This document shows positions 1-10,251 of a stretch of DNA of 64,000 nt, one piece after another; position 1 is the first letter of the stretch; the number at the start of each line of letters is the position of its first letter. The position numbers and the translations under genes are program-made. The stretch covers positions 5,828,001 to 5,892,000 of the forward strand of contig CM073193.1 in assembly GCA_037042915.1 (NCBI GenBank), in the 5' to 3' direction. This DNA is from Auricularia sp. M13 (lineage: Eukaryota; Basidiomycota; Agaricomycetes; Auriculariales; Auriculariaceae). The notes beneath the pieces were generated by a model. The model saw only the letters and a program-made list of their open reading frames with translations, searched no databases and was not told the origin of the DNA.

Positions 1-698
1 CACGCAGAGCTACAAGAATCACGAGCTATGGTTCAGTGAGCTCTGCAGTCATTGCATCAAGCTTGTATTTGACAGCAGCCTACGATAGCCTACCGCCGAA
101 AGCCAACAACAGAGGAGACCGAAGCTGCCCGACAGTCCGGAAACCTGAAAGGGAAGAAGCGCGCTAGATCTCTGAGCACCGATGACGACGACGACGATAG
201 CGAGTCTGAGTCGGAAGCTGAGGAGGTCGCGCCAAATCGTCGGACAGTGTATGAGCTGCGGTCAAAGCGGAGCAAGTCCCACGCCTCTGACCAGGGTGAG
301 TAGCCCCACAGAGTTCCATGGACAAATGTTCACGTTACATTGCAGATGGTACAGTGGTCACTGAAGTCACCACGGCCACTCCGCTGTTCCTCGCATCTAC
401 GCCAAGCAGCCCAGCAGCACAAGCCCCTGCGGGTTTTGAAGAATACAGCCTTGGGCTCGATGGCTTTGAGCTTGCAGAACTTCAAGAGCTCAGAGCCGAC
501 CCCAAGGCAGATATGTCGGATGCAGAGGGATCAGAGCCAAGCACGAGCGCACCGGCAGCATCGGTGGCCTCAACTAGCACAGCAACCCCCTTCGCCCGGC
601 GCCCCACTACACCCCCCGCTGTAGCCCCCACTATTGCAGTGTCGCCACCGAAGATGAACGTTGGCTGGGCAGGACGCTATTTGAAGCGCGCTTCCTGA
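1..698 (+). CDS. Unknown protein, 3' end of gene (partial)
   Basis: I do not recognise this gene; its start lies left of the window. The final exon (346-698, stop TGA) joins in phase to the previous exon across a 50-bp intron at 296-345 (GTGAGT...TTGCAG). That earlier exon begins near 76 or 89; a donor GTGAGC at 36 fits two acceptors, so the first join is ambiguous. The visible part has a lysine/arginine-rich stretch, a run of six aspartates followed by a Ser/Glu tract, and a low-complexity Ser/Thr/Ala/Pro tail ending in GRYLKRAS. Charged and disordered C-termini like this are common in nuclear proteins, but that is only a guess. No domain is visible. Confidence 0.5.
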
Positions 699-928
699 TT
701 TCACTCTGCAACTAGATACCCTCGTTAGCCTGATCCTTTTGTTCATCCAGTGTTATTTATTCAACTCACAGTCTTTACATGGCATAATTATTACCTGCAA
801 TGGAGTTGCAGCTATATTCGGGTATGGGCATAGGGGGCATGCTCGATAATGCATCGCATCCGCACGAGGTCCGCATTGTGTTGACAAAGTCGCGCACGTC
901 CGTGTCCTGTGGCTGACAGTAAATGACC

Positions 929-1904
929 CTAAGCACACAGACCACGGTTGCTCAGGCCTGGGCTCCTCGTCGAAATCGGCAAGCTGGACGGAGGACGAGG
1001 TGCGCGGCATGAAAAGCTCAGCGGGTCGTACAAGCGCGAGCACGCAGGCGTCACCAGGCGGTGGTGCCAGTCCAGGCTGGACATGCGGTGGTGCATCTTG
1101 GGGCGCACACTGCCGGCATTCTTGGTTTTGGATGCCACAAAGGTGTCGGGCGACAGCACTGACGCGAGCGCAGACGGTCGTCCGAGGCAGCATCCGAGTG
1201 CGGTGCCGACGGCTGCGCATCACAGGCTGCCATGGGCTCGGGCTTCAGCACACTGGGCGACACATCGTCCATGAGCGAAGGCGACAGGCCGAGCGGCAAG
1301 TCCTCCCACATACGCAGCCCCCTGGCGCCAACAGCGGCGTGCCAACGCTCGTGGGACCGCCGGCTGTCATCAGGCTCAGCAGCGTGTCATTCTGCCACGG
1401 CAGCATGTTGAACTTTCGCGGACGGAGAGCGATGTCATGTCGAGGAATGCAGGCGTCAATGGCGTGCTGTTGCTTATGGGCGAGAAGAGCGTATTGTTGG
1501 TGGGCATCAGCAGCATCTTGCCCTTCACTCCGCCAGCCATGCATTCGAAGGCCATGGGCCTTCTCTCCACAATGGGCTCAGGTGGCTGCAGCTCGACAGT
1601 GCTCCCCGGCACACTCTGCAGCGCGGGAAGCAGTGGCTTGGGCGGCTCACTCGCGCAACCCGCCCTCGCGCGACGATGTGCACGCGGTGCTGAAGTTGAA
1701 TGTCGCGGACCTGGGCGCCGAGGACGAGCCGTGTACGTTGCACAGTGCGTGGAAGAACTTGAGCCTTTGCTGTGACGCTGAGCGCTGGCGCGGCGCGAGG
1801 CCGGTGTCTTGCACCTCGTGGTTCGTGCGTGGCGGGGGCGAACATGGACGGCAGGCCCGCCCCCCTACTGGACGCGTATGCGCGACCTGGCGCACTGCAA
1901 ACAC
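929..1904 (-). pseudogene. Decayed reverse-strand gene, several frameshifts
   Basis: No intact gene is visible at 0.7-2.0 kb, but the minus strand holds four protein-like segments that take over from one another in different frames. They are roughly 1904-1650 (contains SQQRLKFFHALC), 1612-1390 (TNNTLFSPISNSTPLTP), 1420-1310 (KFNMLPWQNDTLLSLM) and 1311-930 (LPLGLSPSLMDDVSPSVL, then KTKNAGSVRPKMHHRMSS). At the switch near 1400 the new frame takes over at the exact base where the old one degrades, as expected for single-base indels. The composition suggests an old regulatory or disordered protein. It could equally be non-coding DNA read with optimism. Confidence 0.25.
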
Positions 1905-2270
1905 ATGTGGTAGTTAGTTTATATACAGTGAATATGCAAATAATCAACGTACCTTCATACACACTCCATGACCAGAATACGCCCTCGGAAAGCCATGACA
2001 CTTTTGGCCACACCTAATTTGACAAGCAGCTTTGGAGTAGGTGCTGGCTTTATTAGTCAGACGGCTGGCTGCAATGGTGCAACAGTAGCACATACAGGTC
2101 AAGCCCACGGGGACCAGGGTAAGCACCATGACAGGCCAGCATAAACCAGCCCGGTTCAGACCTGGTAGCTGCTGTGCTTACATAAGAAATGGCATGTGGG
2201 CGCAAGAATGCCTCACAGTACTCACACCGGGCAACAGTGAACACGCGTGCATTGGGCAATACAGAAGAAG

Positions 2271-2402
2271 GACAATTCCTTGTCTTGCCGCTCACACACA
2301 GAGACGCACACATATGTGCGTATACGCGCAACCTTGGCAACCCGCCCGGCCGCGCTACGCATGCGGGTCAACGGTGTGTGAGCGGCAAGACGAGGAACAG
2401 TC
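2271..2402. repeat. Short inverted repeat, MITE-like
   Basis: A 29-bp arm at 2271-2299 is repeated in reverse complement at 2374-2402 with three mismatches; the shared core is CTTGCCGCTCACACAC. The spacer is 74 bp and contains small palindromes (CACATATGTG). No clear target-site duplication flanks it. It sits in otherwise gene-free DNA just upstream of the truncated Hsp70-like copy. Confidence 0.45.
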
Positions 2403-2555
2403 GCGTTGTGATGGCGTGTTTGTCCTATGTGCCGCACGTGACCGCACCCGAACATTCCATTCTCAGGCCCGAGGCTTGGACTCACAAGGCCAACAGAGCT
2501 TCTCCAAAATAACTCATGCAATATATATTGAAAGAGTCCAATCATTGTTTCGGCA

Positions 2556-3930
2556 CACAAGTGTTTATGTCGATAACATCTCTTTCGATGTCGCGATCAT
2601 CCTATCTTGATACAGGAATAAAAGGACCATATGTGACTCATACACAGGAAGTGAGTATATCGTATGACGATATGAAGTCAAGAGTTTTGACACTTGATTC
2701 AGCGGAAGATCACGTTTTGATCCAATTTGGCCGCCAATCCGATTACGACAAGGCGAAGAACATCAAGATGGGGCGCCTCAGTATCTCAACGTTTGTCTTA
2801 TTACGCTTTGTATTCGCGCTTTCTTCTCATCCATCCGAACTCAGACTCGACATGCAAAACGCGTTTGCGCCGTCTGTCGCCGCAATTACTGCCAGCGTAG
2901 TCAAGATTCTTCAACGTGCAGCTGTTCCTTGCGAAGTTTGTTTCAGCCATCACTCTCACCGCTTCTCATTCATCTTCAGAAATTCTTGCTCGTGGGAGGT
3001 TTTGCGGAGTCCCCCTATCTACGCGATGCATTGCAACGGGCTTTAGCTTACCAAGGCATTTCGTTCGTATTCAGTGACGAGCCCACGTACGTTCATCCTT
3101 TACGCGGCCTTGCAACTTCACTTTCATTATATAATTGATTTGTAGACGGAAAGCCGCTGCCGGTGGGGCGTGCTCGTGGCAAGTTAAACAATATGTCACT
3201 GCTCGGGCGGCCCGCTGCACTTATGGAACGACTGTCTTCGAGGAGTATGATCCAACATCTTCAGTGCATTTCGAACGCAAATCCCTCACTTATATCAACG
3301 AGGCTGGGACGGTGTGCATCCCAGGGTTATTCTCAGTATTGATCCATAAGGTGCTTGCTCTTGAGAAACGTGCGGCTCATCATACTTATGACACCATAGG
3401 ATACCGTTGTCCGCCATGATGAGCCAATCTCCGAGGCCTTCTATCAGTGTTACGATCGGGAACCAAACGAGCTCAAACGTTTCAAGGTCAACCTCCTCGT
3501 CTCTGAAAATGCCAATCCTGGTCCCTGGGCCGAGGATCCAGACGGTGAGAGGGCCAGACAACTGCGTTTGGCACTTCGCGCTAACGCAACCATGCAGGAG
3601 AGTTTTGCGACGGCATTCGAAGCGTTTGTACGCTTGTGGCCGACCTGTCCGGGCTCCGCACGAGCATGATTCCCAAATTTAACCCCGCGGGCCGTGTGTA
3701 CTGGAACGTCAATTTCCGCATCGAGATATTCTTTGGTCGCACCACGCTGTGTGCAGCACTCGTCTGGGAGGAGGGGGTGCGTCACCATGCACGCTGAGTA
3801 TCGCGATATCTGACTGTAGTTCGCTAGGGCGAGACAAAGCGGGTTAGTAATGGCGTATGTATGCTCGTTCAAAGACGTGCTGATATTGCTGCAGGGAGAA
3901 GTCGCTGTGATACCAAACTCTGTAATGTGA
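2556..3930 (+). pseudogene. Hsp70-like (HSPA12-type) gene, 5'-truncated copy
   Basis: This is the C-terminal half of an Hsp70-like ATPase, paralogous to the two full copies in this window. Exons join in phase as in the paralogues: DHVLIQFGRQSDYDKAK, MGRLSIST, KILQRAAVPCE, then the adenosine-site motif FLLVGGFAESPYL, FSDEPT, QYVTARAARCTYG, FSVLIHK, a 49-bp intron (3351-3399), DEPISEAFYQ, PGPWAED, LVADLSGLRTS, FFGRTTLCAALVWEE, and a last exon ending GEVAVIPNSVM (stop 3928-3930). The N-terminal nucleotide-binding half, with the phosphate-binding motif, is absent upstream, where only about 500 bp of unrelated DNA is seen. All downstream splice sites look usable, so a short transcript is possible, but it could not be a working ATPase. 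Most likely a duplication remnant. Confidence 0.7.
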
Positions 3931-4272
3931 GGTTCAAGCGCGTTGCGCGACGCCCAAAGTTTTAGTTCGCCGTCCCGCACAGGAGATAGGAATTTGCTGT
4001 AGAACTATTCTCCTGGAATTTCTTGCTAGTAATTCGTGAATGAGACGAACACATTGGTTAGTCTTGATATGTTCTTGCTCTTGCCCAGGAAAAGAGCGAC
4101 GTTGGTGGGAATTAACGAGAGTGGGTAGCTATTGTGAGAGATAGCGGTAAAACAGAGCAGGAGACAAACACAGTCGCAGGCGGACGGGGTGAGCCTACGT
4201 ACTACAGTCCAATGTCAGGTGTCACGTCATGTCCGAGAGACCAGTGAAAGAGCAGAAGCGCGTGCGACCTTA

Positions 4273-5051
4273 TTACGCCATGACGAGCATGCCGAGCGCG
4301 ACGGCGCCAAGCGCCGCGAGCGCGCTGGCGCCCGTCTTGGCTGCACCGTTGTCGGGCTTGCTCGTCGGCGAGGACCCGGCGCCCGCAGAAGTGGAGGACT
4401 GGTCGCCGCTCTCCGTGCGCGGCTTGGGCGTCTTGGTGACGGTGCTGTAGGCGCTGCCGGCCGCCTTGACTTCGAACGGCTGCGACTGACCCAGAATGTG
4501 CGTGTTGTTGATGGGGTCGGTGAGCTGGATGACATAGCCCGTGGCCGGCTTGAGCGGCGCAACTTCGCCAGGCGTAATCTGGTGGCTGCACTGGGTGTTG
4601 TCGAGGTTTGCGATGAGCGGCGTGCGGTCCGTCAGGATGTTCGTGTCCGGGTTCGTCGCACTGGAATTTTGGATGAACACCGAGATAGACTGTGCGTCAA
4701 ATTGGTGCTCACAATACGGTGTACAGCGGCTGAACATCAAGCGCATTGCACTCCCATACGAGCAGGTTGGTACCGCTGGCGACTGCAGGTTGCCAGACGA
4801 AACAAGGAGCAACACAGCAACGAGTCCAGAAAATCCGAGTTTCAAAGTTTTCGAGCAATATTGAGTCAAGGAATACGCCACAGGTGGAAAAGGCGAGAAT
4901 ATTTCATATGAAAAATAAGAAATCAGGAGTTCAAAACGGCGGCAGGGTAAGAAGGCTACGCACCCCACCAAACGTCCGGGCCAGGCGCAAGGACATCGAA
5001 AGCAGTGGCCGAGGCAGCGAGCAGGGCGAGAGCGACGGCGGGGCGGAACAT
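4273..5051 (-). CDS. Kre9/Knh1-like Ser/Thr-rich GPI-anchored protein
   Basis: A small secreted cell-surface protein. The start at 5051 gives a clean signal peptide (MFRPAVALALLAASATAF) followed by the Kre9/Knh1 N-terminal motif around APGPDVWW and, after the first intron (4963-4783), ASGTNLLVWECNA. The last exon (4689-4273) carries FIQNSSATNPDTNIL and TPLIANLDNTQCSHQI, a Ser/Thr-rich stalk, and a hydrophobic tail (GASALAALGAVALGMLVMA) typical of a GPI-anchor signal. The second intron is uncertain: 4735-4690 (46 bp, weak donor GTTCAG) keeps frame and gives about 183 residues, while the better-looking donor at 4717 leaves only 28 bp. Family members are extracellular and linked to beta-glucan assembly or general wall structure; the exact role is unknown. 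Confidence 0.75.
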
Positions 5052-5236
5052 CTTTTACAGGAGGAGAGCGTCGAGGAGGAACGAGGACAAGATGGCTGGC
5101 CGGAAGCCGGATGAAAATTCCTTGGTGCCGGCCGGAATGCATCCGTCTCCGAAGCTGACTATGAGGCTAAATTTGGGCGCCGAGGCCTGATACTATGGAC
5201 AAGCGCTGTTCACTCGACCGTCTGCAGTTTCGCATG

Positions 5237-8000
5237 TCACGGCGGCTCATCGTAGGGGTTAACATAGTATCCCGAGCCCTGAAGCGCAGGTCTCTTGCTT
5301 GCCATCTCACGTGCAATGTCCTCCTGCACGAAGGCGGGAGTTGAACTCCAATGCATCGAACGGGCTGCGATCCACACTCACCGACGACAACGCAGCCTGA
5401 AAGACCTTGACATTCTCGACCATCCCGTCCCACTGCTGGGCGGACCTCCCGCTCTCTAGGCCGCGCCCCACGACGATGCGGACCTGCAGAACCAAAGCCA
5501 CAATCATTCAGTGAGCGGCCACGGGCGAACACAGCAATTCAGAGAAAACGTACATCAGCACGATCCTCAAACGGCGCAATCTGCGTGCTCTCGTGCAGCA
5601 AGCCGTTCATATAAAGCCGTGCGCTGCGTCCAGCCCACACGAGGGCGACATGGACCCACATCGCGCGCACCCACTCCGAGCGCGGGTGCGCCCACGCGGG
5701 CATCGGGTTTTGGCACTTCATCCTCACCACTCGCGCCTCTTCTGCACCCAAGCCCACTGGCGATCGCAGAGTCGCGGTGAGCGGACCCGCGACGATCCCG
5801 GCGTCGAGCCCGACGGAGACGATGGACTGCTGGCGGTCGCCGGGCGCCTCGAGCGAGAAAATGCACCGCGCCCGCGCGGGCGGCGGCTTGCCCTCCCGCA
5901 CGCCCCCGCGCCGCGCCCACGCCGAGATCGTTACGCCCTGGCTGGCGCTGAGAGAGAGCGGGAGAGGTTCACTTTCGATGTAGCTGCTGCAGCTGAACGT
6001 CGGGAAGACCGGGCTGTTCAAATTTGGAATCGTTGTGAGAACTCGTGAGGGAGAGTGGCACTGGGATGTGCTTACTCTATCCATGCGGAGAACCGACCAG
6101 GGAAGTGGAACACCGGGAGCGCGGGTTTGGGCGCAACTGAGGGCGCAGAACGAACGGGCACAGGGGATGTGAGCGCTGGGCTGACGATCACCGCCGCCGC
6201 AGGGAGGGGACTCGGACTGCGCAACATGCGTGACATACGCTGGGCCAACGCAGTGAACGACGGCCGCGCGTCGGGGTTCTGCGCCATCGCCTCCGTCATC
6301 AATGCCCACAGCTCGTTGGAGAGACCAGGCGCTTCGACGGCAGAGGGGCGCCCCGGCATGCGCTTGCGCGTGACGACGTGCGTGTAAATGTCGAATATGT
6401 GACCGAAGGGCGGTTTCCCTGTGAATATCTGCAGAGAAAGCGGTCAACGTCGTCGGCTAAACGTGGTGAGTGCTTCGCAGATGCACCTCGAGCGCCGTCA
6501 GGGCCCATGAATAGACGTCGGTCTTGCGGGTGAGTTGACCGCCCTCCAGGGCTTCGGGGGCCTTCCAGCGGTCCGCGCCTGCGGCTGCAGGGATTACGGT
6601 GCGATGCGACTGGACGCTGATGTCCAGGTAGATGCCTGAGAGACCGAAATCGGTGATCAGGGCGGCGCCACGCTCGTCGATGAGCACATTGGATGCCTAC
6701 AGAAATCACATCAGCTCGATAATGCAGAAGCATGGAATACCCACTTTGAGGTCGCCGTGCATAACTCCCTTTGAATGCAAGTATTCCATGCCGTTTGCTA
6801 TTTGGTAGACCTGACGTTGGTCCATTTTAGCTCAGCTCTACGGTTACATCAGGTCAAATATACCAGCGTGAACCGGTTGGAGCGCGGATACTTGCGGAGG
6901 TACGCCAGAGCGTTGCCGCGTTTGCACAGTTCTGAGACGATGAACGGCGGGTCAGAGCGTAACGAGCAGCCAAGGAATCGATGGATATTGGGATGCGAGA
7001 GTTTCGACCAAATGTTGACTTCGTTCAGTAAAACCTAAACATGTAGTCAGCTTTCCAGAGCCGCAACACTGGTCACCATTGTGCACTGGTATACCTTCTG
7101 ACGAGTTTCCGAAGGTAGAAACTTAATAGCGACCTCCGTGCGTCTCCACAGTCCTTGATGCACAGTCCCAAAGCCACCGGAATCCATCGGCGTCTCGTCC
7201 CACTCGAGGTCGAACGGGCTAATAACCCAGTCGGGCTCCTTACCCGGTGACGAGCCAGACATGCGCTGCAGGGTCGCGAGGCCGGATTCGGCGAACTGGC
7301 GCTCGACAGAGCCTCGGGTGAATTCGTCCAGGCGCTTGTGAAGCGCCTGCATCGCGTCCACGAGCTGGTCCTGGTTTAGCTGCATGGTGCGCATAATGGC
7401 TGCGTCGTTTTGCAGCGCGAGACGAAGCATGCTTTGCATCTCTTGCGCATCTGCTTCTCGATCGCGCTGGTCTTGTACCAGCCATCCTTGCATATCTATA
7501 GACGCATTCATCTGCGATTGTTAATTAGTAAACGTCGAGGTATTGCGCAATGGAATACAGTACCGAAAACAGGCTGCAGCAGGTCTGCAATTGGTGGCTG
7601 TAATCCTCGATCTTGTCTTCGATCTCGTCCTTGTTGAGAAATCTACGAAAGAAGCTTTGCGTCGATAACGACGACACAAACGCTGAAACCTCTTCAAGCA
7701 CACTGCAATAAGCTTGCAGTTAGCCTTCAGGATGTTGTTCCCAGTAGGATAGCCTCACCGCTCGAGTTCAGCAACGTTGCGTTGTACGGTGCCCAACTTC
7801 CCGTAATCTAAATGTTGCTGAGACTCCACAGTGCTCTGAACACTGCTGAGCACCCATGCGGCCCGCTCAGCGAGGCGCCGGCATTGAGCTTTGTTGGACT
7901 GTACAGTCTGCACGGTAGTCCAAATGGCATTGACGAGCGACACCGCTGCACCCAGCGCAGGCACGGGTACCGCTTGCGCGACAGCAGCAAGAGCATTCAT
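5237..8000 (-). CDS. TKL-like protein kinase fused to a C-terminal LamG-like domain
   Basis: Ten exons join in phase to give about 741 residues: 8000-7759, 7702-7564, 7511-7095, 7034-6864, 6810-6745, 6696-6487, 6428-6076, 5992-5554, 5483-5382, 5323-5237. The first three exons encode an alpha-helical N-terminal region (about residues 1-170) like the adaptor bundles of fungal MLKL/TKL kinases. The kinase domain has a glycine loop (SGGFGTVHQG), VAIKFLP lysine, catalytic HGDLKASN (Arg of HRD is Gly, Asp kept), ITDFGLS and WKAPEAL, so it should be active. In exon 7 the frame would stop at 6074-6072 after FSAWIE, but a consensus donor GTAAGC overlaps that stop and splices in phase to a LamG/concanavalin-A-like domain (VTISAWARR, WVHVALVWAGRSARLYMNG, VKVFQAALSSEDIAREM). 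Retention of this intron would give a 533-residue kinase without LamG. Cytoplasmic signalling is likely; the ligand is unknown. Confidence 0.85.
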
Positions 8001-8247
8001 AGACGATCTGGGCGATGTGGCTCCAAGAGCCGCTGACTCTGAGCGCCTCGCCCATCACCGGTGCAGACAGGATGCTTCCGATTGAAGCCGTGGAATCAAT
8101 TTCAAATGCTGGCGGTTGCCTCCGACGTTGCGCTCGACTTCGACCCTTCGTGCTGTTGCCGCGTTGTCGGCGCTCGCAAAACTGAACTATGTGCTAGAAT
8201 TACGCCTCAGACATAGTCACTGTCATACATGGGTTGCTATCCATACG

Positions 8248-10023
8248 CTAAGCAACGAGTACTCGGGCCTTCTTCAAAATTTTGTGCACCCTGATGAGCC
8301 CACTCGCAGCCGTTTCAGCTCTCGATGCTCTCAACCCCATTGATAGAGGTAGCAACACCACAGGAGTTCCCGGCGTTGAGGCCTCCTCTTCTGCCTCCAT
8401 CTCCGCGTCCAAGAAAGGCGGATGCTCCAGCGGTAGAAATGGCAGGTAGTCGTACGTATAGTGCCTCGTGCGCGACTGGTCTTGCCACCTGAGGGCCTTG
8501 AATACGATCTTAGTCAGGTTTCCCTCGAGCTCTTTGATGCCTTGATCAACGATAGCTCGGTCCAAAAAGCTACAGAAGGCGGCACGGAGGTAATCGACTA
8601 TCCACTGAACGATTTTGGGCGCGAGCGCTGCATCGTCGCGGTCTTTGGTCACCGCCTTATAAGTCACCGCCCGCCAGCGGGCACTGTGTTGTTGGGGCTC
8701 TGGTTGATTGCGTGCTCGTGAGCCCAGCTATCATGGAATACAGCGGTGCGTTATAGGAAGGTCGACGCACCGGTAGACTGAACCCATTGCTGCATGTTCA
8801 GCAGCTCCGAGCTCATACGCTGATCTTCGAACGTTTGAAGCGGCATGAACGAATTGAAAATGATGAACGAGAGTAGCCATTGGACAACGGCTTCGGCCAT
8901 CGGAGCCAGTACGTCTTGTACTGCGTGCGATTTCTTCCTCGAGTCCTCAAGGAAGTGTTGCAGAAATGTATACAACTGCGCGTCCGCCCCTTGAAACGCC
9001 TGGAGCTGCGACAACGAGACCGCAGTACTGTCGCCACAAGCCGTCCTTATCTTCCGAGCGAGGCGGAAGGCGAACTCGTCGATATCGTCGTTGATTTCCT
9101 CGAACATGGTCACCAAACCTTCGACCCGAAGCATCTCTGCTCCAAACCTTGCGCATCTCCGTCATCTACTGCAACCGTCCGTATGAGCGCAAGGTCGCTT
9201 GCTGTAGTGGCCAACTGCTTGCGCGTGTCAAGAAGCTCCTGCGTGAGCGCCTCCTCCCGCGCCACGCTCTCGTTCTGCCACTGTGCTGCCTTCTGCCGCT
9301 CTCCTTCCAGGGCCCGCCTCGCGCCCTGTGCTTCGCCTTCTCGAGCTCTGGCCAGGCTCTCTGCCGTAGATACGCGCTGCTCAATCTGGCGCAGCTCCTT
9401 TGAGAGGCGGTCCTCGTGTTTAATACTGGCTTCTTGCATGGTCGCTGCCTTGCGTTTCTCTTCATCCAGGGTCGCAGTCAGGTTGCGCACGTCTTTGTCC
9501 CGTTCTGCAAGCTGGCGCTGTGCCTGATCGCGTTCGCCTGCTGATCGCTCGCTATCCTCCTCAGCATACCGCAGACGTTGCTTCAGAGACGATATCTGCT
9601 GCTTGAGTCCCACGATCTCTGATTCTGCGTTGTGAAGGTCCGTTTCAGGATCTGGCCGCGCCGTAGCAGCATGCAGAATGTTTGAATGACACCTATTGGG
9701 CCAATGTTCGCGACAGGAAGGTCCCCGAGGCGTTGGCTCAGTAACACGTCATGAAGTTGCGATCAAGGTGCTGCATGCGCACCTCTGGGATCTATCTGTA
9801 CCCGCCCCATTCTGTTGGAGCTCACTGCCGGGCCCGCTGTCTGCATTTTGCGCCAGTCAGTGACAATTTTCCCGCTCGACATGCATAAACGCGCACCGTC
9901 TCTCTTTGCTCTCCTGCTCGTTGTGGTAATAATACCAGCGTTTCTGTCCAGCGCAGCAAATGTCGACATGTCGGAACTCTGGCTCGGCCGTGGTGCTTTA
10001 GGCTTCTTGGATTTTGAGAACAC
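8248..10023 (-). CDS. Coiled-coil protein, partner copy 1 of the divergent Hsp70 module
   Basis: Unrecognised family, but clearly paralogous to the plus-strand gene at 17.9-19.7 kb. A long heptad-rich coiled coil (about 9660-9150: Glu/Gln/Arg/Lys-rich, IEQRVSTAESLARAREGEA) is followed by a globular part: FEEINDDIDEFAFRLARKI, a helical segment with MAEAVVQWLLSFIIFN, then after an intron at about 8768-8720 the segment ARWRAVTYKAV, FKALRWQDQSRTRHYTYDY and a C-terminus LPLSMGLRASR...HKILKKARVLVA (stop 8250-8248). The copy 2 equivalents are GRWRSIAYNAL, FKWQDRAKGLHYAFDY and KVLKKAHVLR. A basic candidate first exon (MFSKSKKPKAPRPSQSSD) starts at 10023, but I could not confirm its join. The gene stands head to head with an Hsp70-like ATPase gene, which suggests a functional pair. 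Boundaries of 5' exons are uncertain. Confidence 0.6.
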
Positions 10024-10251
10024 CTCAGAGAAGAACGCCAGAGCCTTATCCCTCTGTTATCTGGACGTGAGAACCCCATCGATAACGGTGCGTACCATTG
10101 CGTAGACAGTTGGGCGCTGTAGAAGAGGGAGACTCGTGCCTACCTCACCTGCCCTGCACTCCTTGAGTGGCTGCCAATAGCACATGGAACCTATATATGT
10201 CCCCCCGGTCGTCGAGCCGTGCCCATTCACCCCATCATCACCCAAACGAAT
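10024..10251. promoter_or_regulatory. Bidirectional promoter of coiled-coil and Hsp70-like genes (copy 1)
   Basis: Only about 230 bp separate the likely start of the minus-strand coiled-coil gene from the ATG of the plus-strand Hsp70-like gene. A TATA-like run (CCTATATATG) lies at about 10191-10200, 50-60 bp before the Hsp70-like ATG. Shared control of both genes is inferred from the spacing and from the matching layout at copy 2. Confidence 0.4.

Noticed and set aside
1000-1917. 305-codon plus-strand frame
   Set aside because: Arg/Ser/Trp/Cys-rich composition typical of antisense or non-coding GC-rich DNA; the minus strand has the more protein-like segments.
4690-4717. 28-bp micro-intron
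   Set aside because: Below the length at which spliceosomal introns are normally removed; a 46-bp alternative keeps the frame.
6072-6084. Kinase stop overlapping a separate LamG gene start
   Set aside because: A 13-bp overlap of two genes is less likely than one gene with an intron: donor and acceptor are consensus and phase is kept.
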